The notes beneath the pieces are model-generated. The model had not been told where the DNA came from, did no database searches, and saw only the letters and a program-made list of their open reading frames with translations. The translations under genes and the position numbers were made by a program. From Ilyomonas sp963847085 (GTDB taxonomy: Bacteria; Bacteroidota; Bacteroidia; Chitinophagales; Chitinophagaceae), in contig CAWJYO010000008.1 of NCBI GenBank assembly GCA_963847085.1, positions 278,335-342,334 on the forward strand: a DNA stretch of 64,000 nt. Reading direction: 5' to 3'. Below, piece after piece: positions 38,785 to 48,954 of this stretch (position 1 is the stretch's first letter; the number at the start of each line of letters is the position of its first letter).

Positions 38785-38850
38785 GAAACTGCTGGTTAAA
38801 TGATGTGATTATGATATTGCTTTTTTGCAACAATACGATATTCTTTACTT

Positions 38851-39012
38851 ATGAAATTCGTGTTTGGCATGCTGTCTTTTGCAGTGATACAGATGGTTAC
38901 GGCTGATTTGGTTTTGCAGGTTTTTGTACAACCAGGCAGGTTTGCTTTTGGTTTTATCCTTTTTTTACTGCACCGGTCTGCTCAATTTGAGGAACAGGAA
39001 CAAAAATTTTGA
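38851..39012 (+). CDS. Possible small membrane protein (53 aa)
   Basis: A frame of 53 residues: MKFVFGMLSFAVIQMVTADL, a second hydrophobic stretch (RFAFGFILFLL), and an acidic end. It is divergent from the SGNH gene and occupies part of the 350-base gap before atpD. No family is recognised; it could be spurious. Confidence 0.3.
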   Translation: MKFVFGMLSFAVIQMVTADLVLQVFVQPGRFAFGFILFLLHRSAQFEEQEQKF

Positions 39013-39080
39013 GGTCTAACAATCAACAATTTCTTATCAATATTCTTTCTCTTATCTTCTCAAAAAACCGTTCTATCCCT

Positions 39081-39088
39081 TACCTTCG
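39081..39088 (+). promoter_or_regulatory. -7-like box of atpD
   Basis: TACCTTCG followed by CGGCC, 56 bases before the atpD start; one base from TAnnTTTG and like the box before lspA. Confidence 0.4.
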
Positions 39089-39136
39089 CGGCCAGAATTT
39101 TTTCAACTTCATATTCCATTCAACCATAAAATAAAT

Positions 39137-40640
39137 ATGGCAACAACAGGTAAAGTAAAACAAATTATTGGTGCTGTGGTAGATGTGCAATTTGAGGAAG
39201 GGCAGCTTCCCGAAATTTACAACGCACTGGAATTGAAAAGAGACAATGGCGACAAGCTGGTGCTTGAAGTGCAGCAGCATTTGGGCGAAGACAGTGTGCG
39301 CACCATTGCGATGGATGGTACCGAAGGCTTGATGCGCGGCATGGATGTAACCGACACCGGTATTCCCATTTCAATGCCTACCGGCGACGGCATAAACGGA
39401 CGGTTGTTTAATGTAACCGGCGACCCGATTGATGGTTTGCCCCCGGTTAGTAAAGAGCATTCCCGCCCCATACATGCGTTGCCGCCGCGCTTTGAGGATT
39501 TAAGTACAGCCTCTGAAATTTTATTTACCGGCATTAAAGTAATTGACCTGATTGAGCCGTATGCAAAAGGCGGAAAGATTGGTTTGTTTGGCGGTGCGGG
39601 TGTAGGCAAAACGGTGTTGATTCAGGAACTGATAAACAACATTGCCAAAGGCTACGGCGGTTTATCTGTATTTGCCGGTGTGGGCGAAAGAACGCGCGAA
39701 GGAAACGATTTGCTGCGCGAAATGATTGAAGCCGGTATTATGAACTATGGCGATAAATTCAAGCACAGCATGGAAGAAGGCGGCTGGGATTTAAGCCTTG
39801 TGAATATGGAAGGCTTAAAAGAGTCGAAAGCCACATTTGTATTTGGACAAATGAACGAACCGCCCGGTGCACGTGCCCGCGTTGCGCTGAGTGGACTTAC
39901 CGTTGCCGAATATTTCCGCGATGGAGATGGCACCGGAAAAGGCAGAGACATTTTGTTTTTCGTTGATAATATCTTCCGTTTTACACAGGCAGGCTCCGAA
40001 GTTATCAGCTTTATTGGGTCGTATGCCTTCTGCGGTGGGTTACCAGCCAACGCTGGCTACCGAAATGGGTTTGATGCAGGAACGCATTACTTCTACCAAA
40101 AATGGTTCTATCACCTCTGTACAGGCGGTTTATGTGCCTGCTGATGATTATACCGACCCGGCACCGGCTACCACGTTTGCGCACTTAGATGCTACCACAG
40201 CATTAAGCCGCAAAATATCTGATCTTGGCATTTACCCGGCGGTTGATCCATTGGATTCAACTTCGCGTATTCTTACGCCAACCATTGTTGGTGATAAGCA
40301 TTATGATTGCGCCAACCGTGTGAAATTGATTTTACAGCGTTATAAAGAGCTGCAGGATATTATCGCCATCTTAGGTATTGATGAACTGAGCGATGAAGAT
40401 AAAATGACCGTTCAACGCGCACGCAAAGTGCAGCGCTTTTTATCGCAGCCTTTCTTTGTGGCAGAACAATTTACTGGTTTGAAAGGTGTGTTTGTTGACA
40501 TTAGCGATACCATTAAAGGCTTTAATGCTATTATGGATGGCGAAGTGGACGAATATCCTGAAACTGCCTTTAACTTAGTTGGCACCATTGAAGATGCGAT
40601 AGAAAAAGGCAAAAAACTAATTGCACAGGCGCAGGGATAA
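39137..40640 (+). CDS. atpD: ATP synthase F1 beta subunit (frameshifted)
   Basis: About 500 residues once one extra base is removed. This is the catalytic subunit: Walker A GGAGVGKTV at 152-160, GERTREGNDL, and Walker B DILFFVDNIFRFTQ. The frame breaks at 40002-40003, where an extra T turns SEVSALLGRMPSAVGYQP into SEVISFIGS and a premature stop at 40144; the other frame resumes at once and runs to 40640. The break is in the most conserved part of an essential enzyme, so sequence error is by far the likeliest cause. atpC follows after 17 bases. Confidence 0.95.
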
Positions 40641-40657
40641 ATTAATTTCAATTTATT

Positions 40658-40912
40658 ATGACATTAGAAATACTAACGCCGGAAAAACGATTGTACAGCG
40701 GCGACGTGTATGGGGTTCAGCTGCCTGGTATTGATGGTTTGTTTGAAGTGCTTGACAAACATGCACCGCTGGTAAGCGCATTGGGGAAAGGCAACATTAA
40801 AGTGTTGCAGAATAAAAATACTACCGAGCGATTTTCCATCGAAGGCGGATTTGTAGAAGTGTTCAATAACAGAACTACCGTACTGGTTGAAGGCGCATTG
40901 GCATTGGATTAG
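40658..40912 (+). CDS. atpC: ATP synthase F1 epsilon subunit (short form)
   Basis: 84 residues, only the N-terminal beta-sandwich domain (LEILTPEKRLYSGDV, GLFEVLDKHAPLVSAL). The C-terminal two-helix domain that inhibits ATP hydrolysis in E. coli is absent, as is common in Bacteroidota. It forms the atpDC pair; the other ATP synthase genes are not in this window. Confidence 0.92.
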   Translation: MTLEILTPEKRLYSGDVYGVQLPGIDGLFEVLDKHAPLVSALGKGNIKVLQNKNTTERFSIEGGFVEVFNNRTTVLVEGALALD

Positions 40913-40926
40913 ACTTATTTTTCAAT

Positions 40927-40973
40927 AAAACCAAAAGAAGCCATTGATTATTTCAATGGCTTCTTTTGGTTTT
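40927..40973. terminator. Terminator of atpDC
   Basis: Perfect 21-bp arms (40927-40947 and 40953-40973) around TTATT, followed on the plus strand by GCCCTTTTTTC. It begins 15 bases past the atpC stop. Confidence 0.85.
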
Positions 40974-41038
40974 GCCCTTTTTTCAATATAACATTTTGTT
41001 GTTCACCTTCCATTGCCCTAAATCGCTTTTGCATTTGC

Positions 41039-41046
41039 TATCTTTG
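41039..41046 (+). promoter_or_regulatory. -7 box of pdxA
   Basis: TATCTTTG followed by GCG, 19 bases before the ATG at 41065. A TTG at 41013 lies 23 bases before it, slightly beyond the usual spacing. Confidence 0.5.
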
Positions 41047-41064
41047 GCGCTTACTATTTTCACT

Positions 41065-42159
41065 ATGAGCCAGGAATTACAAAAGCCCATCATTGGTTTT
41101 TCAAGCGGCGACATCAATGGCATTGGTCTTGAAATTATCATCAAAGCTTTAAGCAGCAATATGATTCTTGAGATGTGTGTGCCGGTTATTTTTGCGAGCC
41201 AGAAAAGCCTACTTTTCTATAAAAAAACGATACCGGAAAACAACATCCATTTTGGTGTAGTAAAAGATTTTACCAAATTGCCGCAAAAACAAATCAGCCT
41301 CATTTCCTGTTGGGAAGAAGACGTACTAATAGAACCCGGCAAGCTGACGGATAATGGTGGTAAATATGCCTGGCGTTCGTTGCAACAGGCAACGCAGGCA
41401 TTGAAGGATGGCCACATTCAGGGTTTGGTAACGGCACCGATTCATAAGAAAAACATCCAAAGCGAAGAGTTCAATTTTAGTGGTCATACTCCCTTTTTAA
41501 AATCTTTCTTTGGCGTTGAAGATGTGGTGATGATACTCGCTGCCGAAAATATGCGTGTGGCTCCCTTAACAGAACATGTACCCGTAAAAGACATTGTTCA
41601 GTACGTTACCAAAGAGAACATTTTGCGCAAGCTGAAAATTCTCAACGCAAGCCTGCAAAAAGATTTTGACATCAACAAACCCAAAATTGCCGTGTTGGGG
41701 CTAAACCCTCATGCGGGCGACGAAGGTTTGATTGGCAGTGAAGAAGAAACCATTATTAAGCCTGCTATTAAAGAAGCGAAACAAAACAACATGATGGTGT
41801 TTGGTCCGTACAGTGCTGATGCGTTTTTTGCACGTGGTACCTACGAAAAATTTGATGCCGTGCTGGCAATGTATCACGACCAGGGATTGATTCCTTTTAA
41901 ATCGTTAGCCACGGGAGATACGGTAAATTATACAGCCGGCTTGCCTGCCGTGCGCACCAGCCCTGACCATGGAACCGCCTTTGATATTGCAGGGAAAGCG
42001 GTGGCTGATGCCACTTCGATGATGTCTGCAATTTTTAATTGCATAGATATTATTCGTCGCAGAAATAGTTACGAAGAATCTCATAGCAATCCGGTTCGCC
42101 GAATGAGCGGGCGCATTCTTGCCAATGCAGAAGATGAAAGGGTGGAAGGGAATTTATAA
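41065..42159 (+). CDS. pdxA: 4-hydroxythreonine-4-phosphate dehydrogenase
   Basis: About 364 residues from the ATG at 41065 (MSQELQKPIIGFSSGDINGI); an open frame to 40966 overlaps the atpC terminator and is rejected. PdxA oxidises 4-phosphohydroxythreonine in the DXP-dependent route to pyridoxal phosphate. Marks: FSGHTPFL, ENMRVAPLTEHVPVKD, GLNPHAGDEGLIG, VLAMYHDQGLIPFK and VRTSPDHGTAFDIAG, with the metal-binding His residues. Single gene with its own -7 box. Confidence 0.93.
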   Translation: MSQELQKPIIGFSSGDINGIGLEIIIKALSSNMILEMCVPVIFASQKSLLFYKKTIPENNIHFGVVKDFTKLPQKQISLISCWEEDVLIEPGKLTDNGGKYAWRSLQQATQALKDGHIQGLVTAPIHKKNIQSEEFNFSGHTPFLKSFFGVEDVVMILAAENMRVAPLTEHVPVKDIVQYVTKENILRKLKILNASLQKDFDINKPKIAVLGLNPHAGDEGLIGSEEETIIKPAIKEAKQNNMMVFGPYSADAFFARGTYEKFDAVLAMYHDQGLIPFKSLATGDTVNYTAGLPAVRTSPDHGTAFDIAGKAVADATSMMSAIFNCIDIIRRRNSYEESHSNPVRRMSGRILANAEDERVEGNL

Positions 42160-42298
42160 TTGAATATGGTTAATTGTCAATTGTGAATGCTGAGTAAAGG
42201 TGTGATAGCCGATTTCTAAAAACCATACAAAACCAAATCCGGAACATCCGTGCATGAAATCCGTGTCATCGGTGTTCTATCAATCTACCCAAATCTCC

Positions 42299-42922
42299 AT
42301 GCAGGCAATTCTCAAATATTTCGATGATATTTCTCCGCAACAAATTGAGCAATTGAATGCTTTGCAGGAGATTTATAACGATTGGAATAGTAAAATCAAT
42401 GTCATCTCCCGGAAAGACATTGATGCATTATACGAGAAGCATGTTTTGCATTCGTTAAGTATTGCTACCATTGTTACTTTTAGTGCAAAAACAAACATCA
42501 TTGACATTGGCACCGGCGGCGGTTTTCCAGGCATTCCATTGGCTATTTTTTTTCCGGAAGTACAGTTTCATTTGGTAGATAGCATTGCTAAAAAACTAAT
42601 TGTTGTAAAAGAAGTTGCATCTGCCATTGGCTTGCAAAACGTTACCACGCAACATACACGTGCCGAAGACATCAAAAACCGCAAGTTTGATTTTGCCGTG
42701 TCGCGTGCCGTTGCGCCGTTAAAAGATTTATGGCAATGGAGCAAACCCTTGCTGAAAAAAGGGAATACACAACAACTTTCTAACGGCTTAATTTGCTTAA
42801 AAGGCGGCGATCTGGCGAAAGAAATTGCCGACAGCGGAACCCGGCCGCACATGTACGAAATTGAGCAAATTTTTAAAGAAGATTTCTTTAAAGAAAAGTA
42901 CATTTTGCATGTACCGGCATAG
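42299..42922 (+). CDS. rsmG: 16S rRNA (guanine527-N7)-methyltransferase
   Basis: About 207 residues from the ATG at 42299 (MQAILKYFDDISPQQIEQL); the frame is open back to 42254 through repeat-like sequence. RsmG (GidB) marks: WNSKINVISRKDIDALYEKHVLHSL at its start, SAM motif IDIGTGGGFPGIPLAI, and VSRAVAPLKDLWQW. It methylates G527 of 16S rRNA with SAM. The 11-mer starts directly after its stop. Confidence 0.93.
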   Translation: MQAILKYFDDISPQQIEQLNALQEIYNDWNSKINVISRKDIDALYEKHVLHSLSIATIVTFSAKTNIIDIGTGGGFPGIPLAIFFPEVQFHLVDSIAKKLIVVKEVASAIGLQNVTTQHTRAEDIKNRKFDFAVSRAVAPLKDLWQWSKPLLKKGNTQQLSNGLICLKGGDLAKEIADSGTRPHMYEIEQIFKEDFFKEKYILHVPA

Positions 42923-42933
42923 TTTGTTTTTGC

Positions 42934-43049
42934 CGGAAAAATTGAAACACATAGACACAGTAGAGTCATAGGTTTCACATAGTTTTTCTATGTGCGTTCC
43001 CTATGTTTCTATGATCCTATGTAGTAAAAATAAAGCCCATGCCATGAGC
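42934..43049. other. Gene-free stretch after rsmG
   Basis: An imperfect palindrome of CACATAG/CTATGTG-type words (42948-43020) and no gene. Another ~280 bases without a gene follow the MITE-like element (43187-43469); nothing was recognised there. Confidence 0.35.
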
Positions 43050-43186
43050 TTAAAAATAGGTAGTGTATCACTTTGAATTTGTCCCGCAGATGTCGCCGAT
43101 CTGCGCTGATAAACTATATGAATCTGCTGCTATTTACGTCATCTGCGGGACACTGTATTTTCAAACTGAGACACTACTTAAAAATA
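43050..43186. mobile_element. MITE-like palindromic element with 9-bp target duplication (copy 2)
   Basis: The element spans 43059-43177 (119 bp). It starts GGTAGTGTATCACTTTGAA and ends TTTTCAAACTGAGACACTAC, so the ends form an imperfect terminal inverted repeat. The inner arms are TGTCCCGCAGAT and ATCTGCGGGACA. Perfect 9-bp direct repeats TTAAAAATA flank it (43050-43058 and 43178-43186). A 77-residue frame crosses it but is without content. It is the longer and better preserved of the two copies. Confidence 0.7.
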
Positions 43187-43469
43187 CCTTAAAACCAAAC
43201 TATTCATCTACTTGGAAATTAAAGAAAGATAAAAGCCGTTTATATCAATTTCAATTGTTTAGTTGTAGGTCTATAAGTGCTGAAATACTTTGCTGACGAG
43301 GCTTTCAGCCATCATAAATCCGAAATCATAAATCTAAAATCACATTATATCTGCCTTAAAATTGTGGATAGCGGTTGCTTCAATGGTTATTATTGAACAA
43401 TTTTGTTAAGCGGTTGCAACACAGAGGCAGCCAGAGAAAGCAAATTCTTGATCATCCAATATCCAAATT

Positions 43470-46400
43470 TTGAAACCTGTTTTACATTTATCCAAAATCA
43501 CAATTGTTGCCATCTTGTTTTTGTTTGCTCAAAAGGCAACAGCGCAGGTAAAAGCAGCTTTTTCAAGCGATGTGCAAAATGGCTGTTCGCCCCTGCTGGT
43601 GAACTTTAAAAATTTATCAACGGGCGTTGACAGCGCTACTACTTATTATTGGGATTTGGGAAATGGAAGCACACCTGCACAACAGCAAAATCCTTCTGCA
43701 TTGTTCTTAAATCCTGGCAGCGGAAGCGTTACGTACACCATCAAATTGGTAATAAAAAGCAGTAAGGGCAACGATTCGGTTACAAAGAAAAGTTACATTA
43801 CGGTATACGCCACTCCGAAAGTTGTGTTTACTTCAGATGTTACACAAGGATGTCCTCCATTTGATGTAAAATTCACCGATGCTTCCAAAGCAGGTTCGGG
43901 CACTATTACCAGTTGGTTGTGGGACTTTGGTGAAGGTGCATTATCTACAAAACAAAACCCTACTGCCACGTATCATTATTCAAGCACTTACAATGTTTCG
44001 CTGTCGGTAGTGAATAGTTTCGGTTGTAAGCAAACGGCAAATGGCGCAATACCGGTACATGTACTCGATACGGTTCATGCGGCTTTCAATTATCAGTATA
44101 ATAATATCTGCCAATCGCCCGCACCCATTACGTTTCAAAATGCATCTCAATCGGCTTCCAATATTGTAAATTATAACTGGAATTTTGGTGATGGCAGCAG
44201 CGATGGCAGCGGCTCGCCAACGCATACATTTGCTAACAAAGGCACTTACAAAGTACAGTTGATTGCAACCAATTCAGAAGGTTGTGCCGATACACTTTTG
44301 CAAAATATAACCATCGGAAAAGCAGGTGCCGATTTTAGTTTTGGTAATACTTGCGCAAACAGTGTAGTACAGTTTTCCGATTCTTCATCTGCAGTTCCGG
44401 TTTCATCAGTGTGGACCTTTGGTGATGGCACAACTGCCAATGCCATTTCGCCACAACATAGCTTCGCGGCTGCAGGCACTTACAACGTTACTTTGCAAGC
44501 CAATTTTGGAACCTGCGTAGGAACCATTACCAAACAGAGTTACGGTAGTTAATCGTCCTAAATCGTCGTTCACTGCATCTGCATCCAGCGTGTGCAAACT
44601 GCCGTATAACGTAATTTTCAACAATACTTCTTCAGGCGCTTCTTCCTATCAATGGAGTTTTGGCGATACGGCAACTTCGTCTTCTCAAAACCCAGGTCAT
44701 ACTTATACGAAAGGCGGTTTTTTTGATGTGAAGCTGATAGCCACCGCAGGCATTGGTTGCTCTGATACAAGCATTATACAAAGTGCTGTGAAAGTAGGTC
44801 CGCCCATTATTGATTCCATTCAAAATCTGTTTGCAGTGGGCTGCGTTCCGCAAACAATCAGTCCGGTTGCTTTTGTAAGATCGGCTGAACCCATTGCCAC
44901 TTATCAATGGATTTGGGGAGACAACAGTACGGCTTCATCGGAAGTAACACCTACTCATAGTTACACACAAACGGGCTCTTACACAGTGTCGTTAATTGTG
45001 GCTACAGCCGGTGGTTGCAGCGATACCTTTGTGACTAAAAAGCCAATGGTGGTGGGCGTTGCACCGAAAGCTGATTTTGCTGCCGATCCGCTGAACACTT
45101 GCGCAAGAATATCAGTAAGTTTTGCTGATGCATCGCAGGGTGCAGCCAATACCTGGTTGTGGAAGTTTGGCGATGGGGGAGAATCGAACCTGAAAAATAC
45201 GCAGCATCATTACATGGATACGGGTTGGTTTACAGTAACGCTGATAGCAGGCTTCAATGGTTGTAAAGACACCATTGTGAAGAAAAATTATGTAAATATA
45301 AAAGCTCCGGTTGCCAATTACAATACGGCATTCAATTGTTCACAACCTTACAATCGTGTGTTTACCGATCAATCCATTGATGCACACACATGGCAATGGG
45401 ATTTTGGTGATGGTGGCAGCAGTACATCACAAAATCCAACACATACATTTCCAAAGCCCGGAACTTATCTGGTAAAACTAAAAGTAACCAACAGCCAATG
45501 TTTTGATACGCTGCAGGTGAAGATGCAGGTGGTTGACGAGCATCCGAATTTTACAACTTCTGCACAGGCTACTGCTGCCTGCCGCAACGATGCGGTTACT
45601 TTTAATGTTACGAATGTAAATGCGAATAATATCAACGCTTACAACTGGAACTTTGGCGACAATACAGCAACAGGTTTTGTTTCGAGCGGCGCTTACCTTA
45701 CTCATACTTATACAAAAACAGGTATGTTTACACCAACGCTGATTACACAGGATGTTTTGGGTTGCATGGATACGGTAACGAACAATACAAAAACAACAGT
45801 TTACGGTCCGAAAGCGGCCTTCAGCAATGATACAGGTTTGTGCATCAACGCAACGGCAAATTTTTACGATTCATCTAAAACAGATGGCACACATCCGATA
45901 CAGAAATGGTTATGGACGTATGAGCCTGCTGTAACGCAAACCTATACCAGTGCTGCATCCTACACGCATCAATATACTTCTGCCGGTTTGTATGATATTA
46001 AATTGATGGTGTTTGATTCGTATGGCTGTAAAGATTCTGTAGTAAAAACAAAAACGGTAGAAGTAACAGCTCCGGTAGCTCAGTTTTCAACCCTCGACTC
46101 TATAAAATGCTCCAAAAACAAACTAAGCTTTTCCAACAGTTCAACGGGTAAAAACGCAAAGTATGTATGGGACTTTGGTGATGGTACAACGTCAACTGAT
46201 ACCTCATCAACCATCACACATTCTTATACGGCCGAAGGCATATATTCTGTGTCGCTGACAATTAGTGATAAATACAAATGCACATCCGTTGCCACAAAAC
46301 AAAACGGCGTTATCATATCCAATCCAAAAGCCGTTATGTTGATTAACGGACCTACCTCAACTACATGCCCGCCCTTATTGGTAAAGCCACAAAATCAATC

Positions 46401-48321
46401 GGTTCGTTACACATCGTTATCATGGAGCTTTGGTGATGGAGGTATTTCTAAAATAGATACACCTTCTCACAACTACATCATGGGTGGCAATTACGATTTG
46501 ATGCTTGTCGCAAAAGGATATGGCGAATGTTACGATACCGCTCACCAAGCTATTAATTTAAAAGGACCTTCCGGTAAGTTTACTTACAATCCATTGCTGC
46601 ATTGCAATCCATCCACGGTTTCTTTTGTGTGCGAAACCAAAGATGCAGTAAAAGTAACCTGGGATTTTAATGATGGTGTAGTGCAACAGGACAGCGGCAG
46701 TAATAATGCAACGCATGTGTATAAAAATCAGGGTCAATATTTGCCTAAGCTGTTACTCACGGATAAAGATGGCTGCTTTGTTGGTTTAGAAAATTTAGAT
46801 ACACTTTATATAAGCGGTGCAAAAGCAAACTTTGTAGCTACTTCGCAGGCTGCATGTGATTCTTCGCTGGCCGCATTTGTACAAACATCGGTGCCTTATT
46901 TTGACCAGATTCAATCGTATCAATGGAACTTTGGTGATGGTACAATTTCGTCAGATCAGGTGCCTATGCACTACTACAAAACATCGGGTAATTATCAAAC
47001 CAAATTATGGATAAAAACAAAAGGTGGCTGTACCGATTCTATCAGTTATCCCATTGATGTTGTGGTTCATAAAACGCCAATAGTGAGCATCGCTGCACCC
47101 GATTCTGTTTGTGCGGCTACGCAGGTTGCTTACACCGGATCGGATAAGCTGAACGAGCCTGGAAGTAGCTGGCAATGGAACTTTGGTGATAATACAGCAG
47201 ACAATAGTGCAAACCATACACAGCATACTTTTAGCAATGGCGGCACTTATAATGTGGCTGCGATAGTAACTACGCCAAGCGGTTGCGCCGATACGGCCAC
47301 ACGCATTTTAAATGTGATTGCCTTGCCGAATGTTTCTGCAGGATTGGATTCATTTGTTTGCAAAGGCGGCGCTATTATGCTAAATGCAACAGGTGCGGCA
47401 ACGTATAGCTGGAAAGCCAATAGCACATTGAGTTGTATCAATTGCGCAACGCCGTTGGCTGCGCCTTCTGTAAACACTTTGTACAGTGTAGTTGGTAAAA
47501 ATAAATTTGGTTGCGTAGCGCAGGATTCGGTTGCAGTAGAAGTTATCAATCCGCAAACAATAACGGTTAGCAACGATACGCTTTGTATGGGTGAAAACGC
47601 AACGCTGCAAGTTTCCGGCGCAGATAATTATTCATGGTCACCGGCTTTGTATTTAGACAATCCTAATTCATCTGCTCCTCAATTTTATGCTGCAAAAGAC
47701 ACAACCATTATTTATACGGTAACCGGAACAGACAGAAAGAAATGTTTTACTGATACCAAAACAATGGCAGTAAAAGTGTACCCGATTCCGCACATTGAAA
47801 TTTCGGAACACGACATTAATCTGAACGTTGGTTTTTCGGTAAAACTGGCTACAACAAGCTCTTCAGACGTTACACAATGGCGTTGGGAACCACAGGCTTT
47901 TTTAAGTGATGCACGTATTGCAAGCCCGGTTGCATCGCCAAGGCAAACTATCACATACAGTTGTGTGGCAACCAACAACGGTAGCTGCTTTGCCCGCGAC
48001 CAGGTAACGGTGCATGTAATGTGTAATGGTGCTAATTTGTTTGTGCCGAATACTTTCTCTCCCAACGGTGATGGTGTGAATGATAGATTCTTCCCGCATG
48101 GAACGGGCGTGTTCAATATTAAGTCGTTGCGCATTTTTAATCGCTGGGGGCAGGAAGTGTTTACCCGAACCAACTTTACTGCCAATGATGAAAGTGCAGG
48201 CTGGGATGGTAAATTCAATGGTAAGCCGCTCGAGTCGGATGTATATGTGTATATGTTGGAAATTATCTGCGAAAACAATTCGGTGATTCCGTTTAAAGGC
48301 AACGTAACGTTGTTGCGATAA
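43470..48321 (+). CDS. Giant PKD-repeat surface protein with T9SS type B sorting domain (frameshifted)
   Basis: About 1616 residues once one extra base is removed. TTG start, signal peptide ending ATAQ (about 1-26), then a long array of PKD domains marked by WDFGDG-type motifs (WLWDFGEG, WNFGDGSS, WSFGDGG), two Ig-like repeats, and a C-terminal type B sorting domain (FVPNTFSPNGDGVNDRF, IFNRWGQEVF, GWDGKFNGK). The break is at 44538: one extra A gives a stop at 44552, while skipping it reads TKQVTVVNRPKSSFTAS. It is exported by the type IX system and probably aids adhesion or gliding. The PorP/SprF gene follows, a common pairing. Confidence 0.9.
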
Positions 48322-48344
48322 GAGGTTTTTTGTGATGGTGAAGT

Positions 48345-48372
48345 AAGGTGCAATGGTTTACCATTGCGCCTT
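48345..48372. terminator. Terminator of the PKD protein gene
   Basis: 12-bp arms AAGGTGCAATGG and CCATTGCGCCTT with one mismatch around TTTA, followed by TTTTG. It lies 23 bases past the stop. Confidence 0.75.
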
Positions 48373-48954
48373 TTTGTTTTTGGCTTTTTTTGAACCATGA
48401 AGAATCGAAGAGAACAAAGTTTCACTAAGAACTTTTTGCGCTTTCGCCGTTGAACGATAGAACCGTTTAAATATTAGCAATTATCTTCTCTTACTTTTTT
48501 CCCTTGATGGAAAAAAGTAACAAAAAAGATCAAGGACGGCATGATCGCTCCGCGCATCCGTCCATGCCTGCGCGCCTTTGCGTGTAACAGGTTTTATATT
48601 TTGTTTGATGGTTTGTGCATGAGTTTGTTTTTGCACGAATTTTTAAAATGTCTTTGTGATGCTTTGTGTTCTTTCATTCCTTATGGTTCAAAAGAATGTT
48701 CAATTCATTTTCAAAGCGTTGAAGAGTGCGACGCAAGAGAAGATTAATAGGAGGCACAAAAGTTGGGTACATAAAACTGTATTTTGTTGTTTGTTTTTGC
48801 CTTAAAAAATATTAATGTGCAAAGCGTTTTCTTAATCGTTTTCTAATTTATCATTTCAAACACGCAGCTTAGTTTTACGCTGTCATTCAATATCAGTTAT
48901 CTCTCTTATCAAGAGATACTTACCGCGAACCCCATTCGCACAATATCCAATATC
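48373..48954. other. Gene-free stretch with repeats before the PorP gene
   Basis: Contains an imperfect palindrome of GAACCATGAAG type (48396-48450), a perfect 10-bp inverted repeat TTACTTTTTT / AAAAAAGTAA (48491-48520), and two exact 11-mers (48624, 48790). A 68-residue frame at 48541-48747 shows no family features. The last ~150 bases are probably the leader of the PorP gene. Confidence 0.4.

Noticed and set aside
39891..40144. Programmed frameshifting in atpD
   Set aside because: No slippery site or downstream structure is seen, and similar +1 insertions occur in many unrelated genes in the window, so error is simpler.
40966..41064. An upstream start for pdxA
   Set aside because: It would place the start within the atpC terminator and before the -7 box; the ATG at 41065 gives the normal N-terminus.
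43063..43296. A 77-residue frame on the plus strand
   Set aside because: It runs through the MITE-like element at 43059-43177 and has no protein features.
48541..48747. A 68-residue frame in the gap before the PorP gene
   Set aside because: It lies in repeat-rich DNA, is Cys/Phe-rich without a domain, and has no convincing start context.
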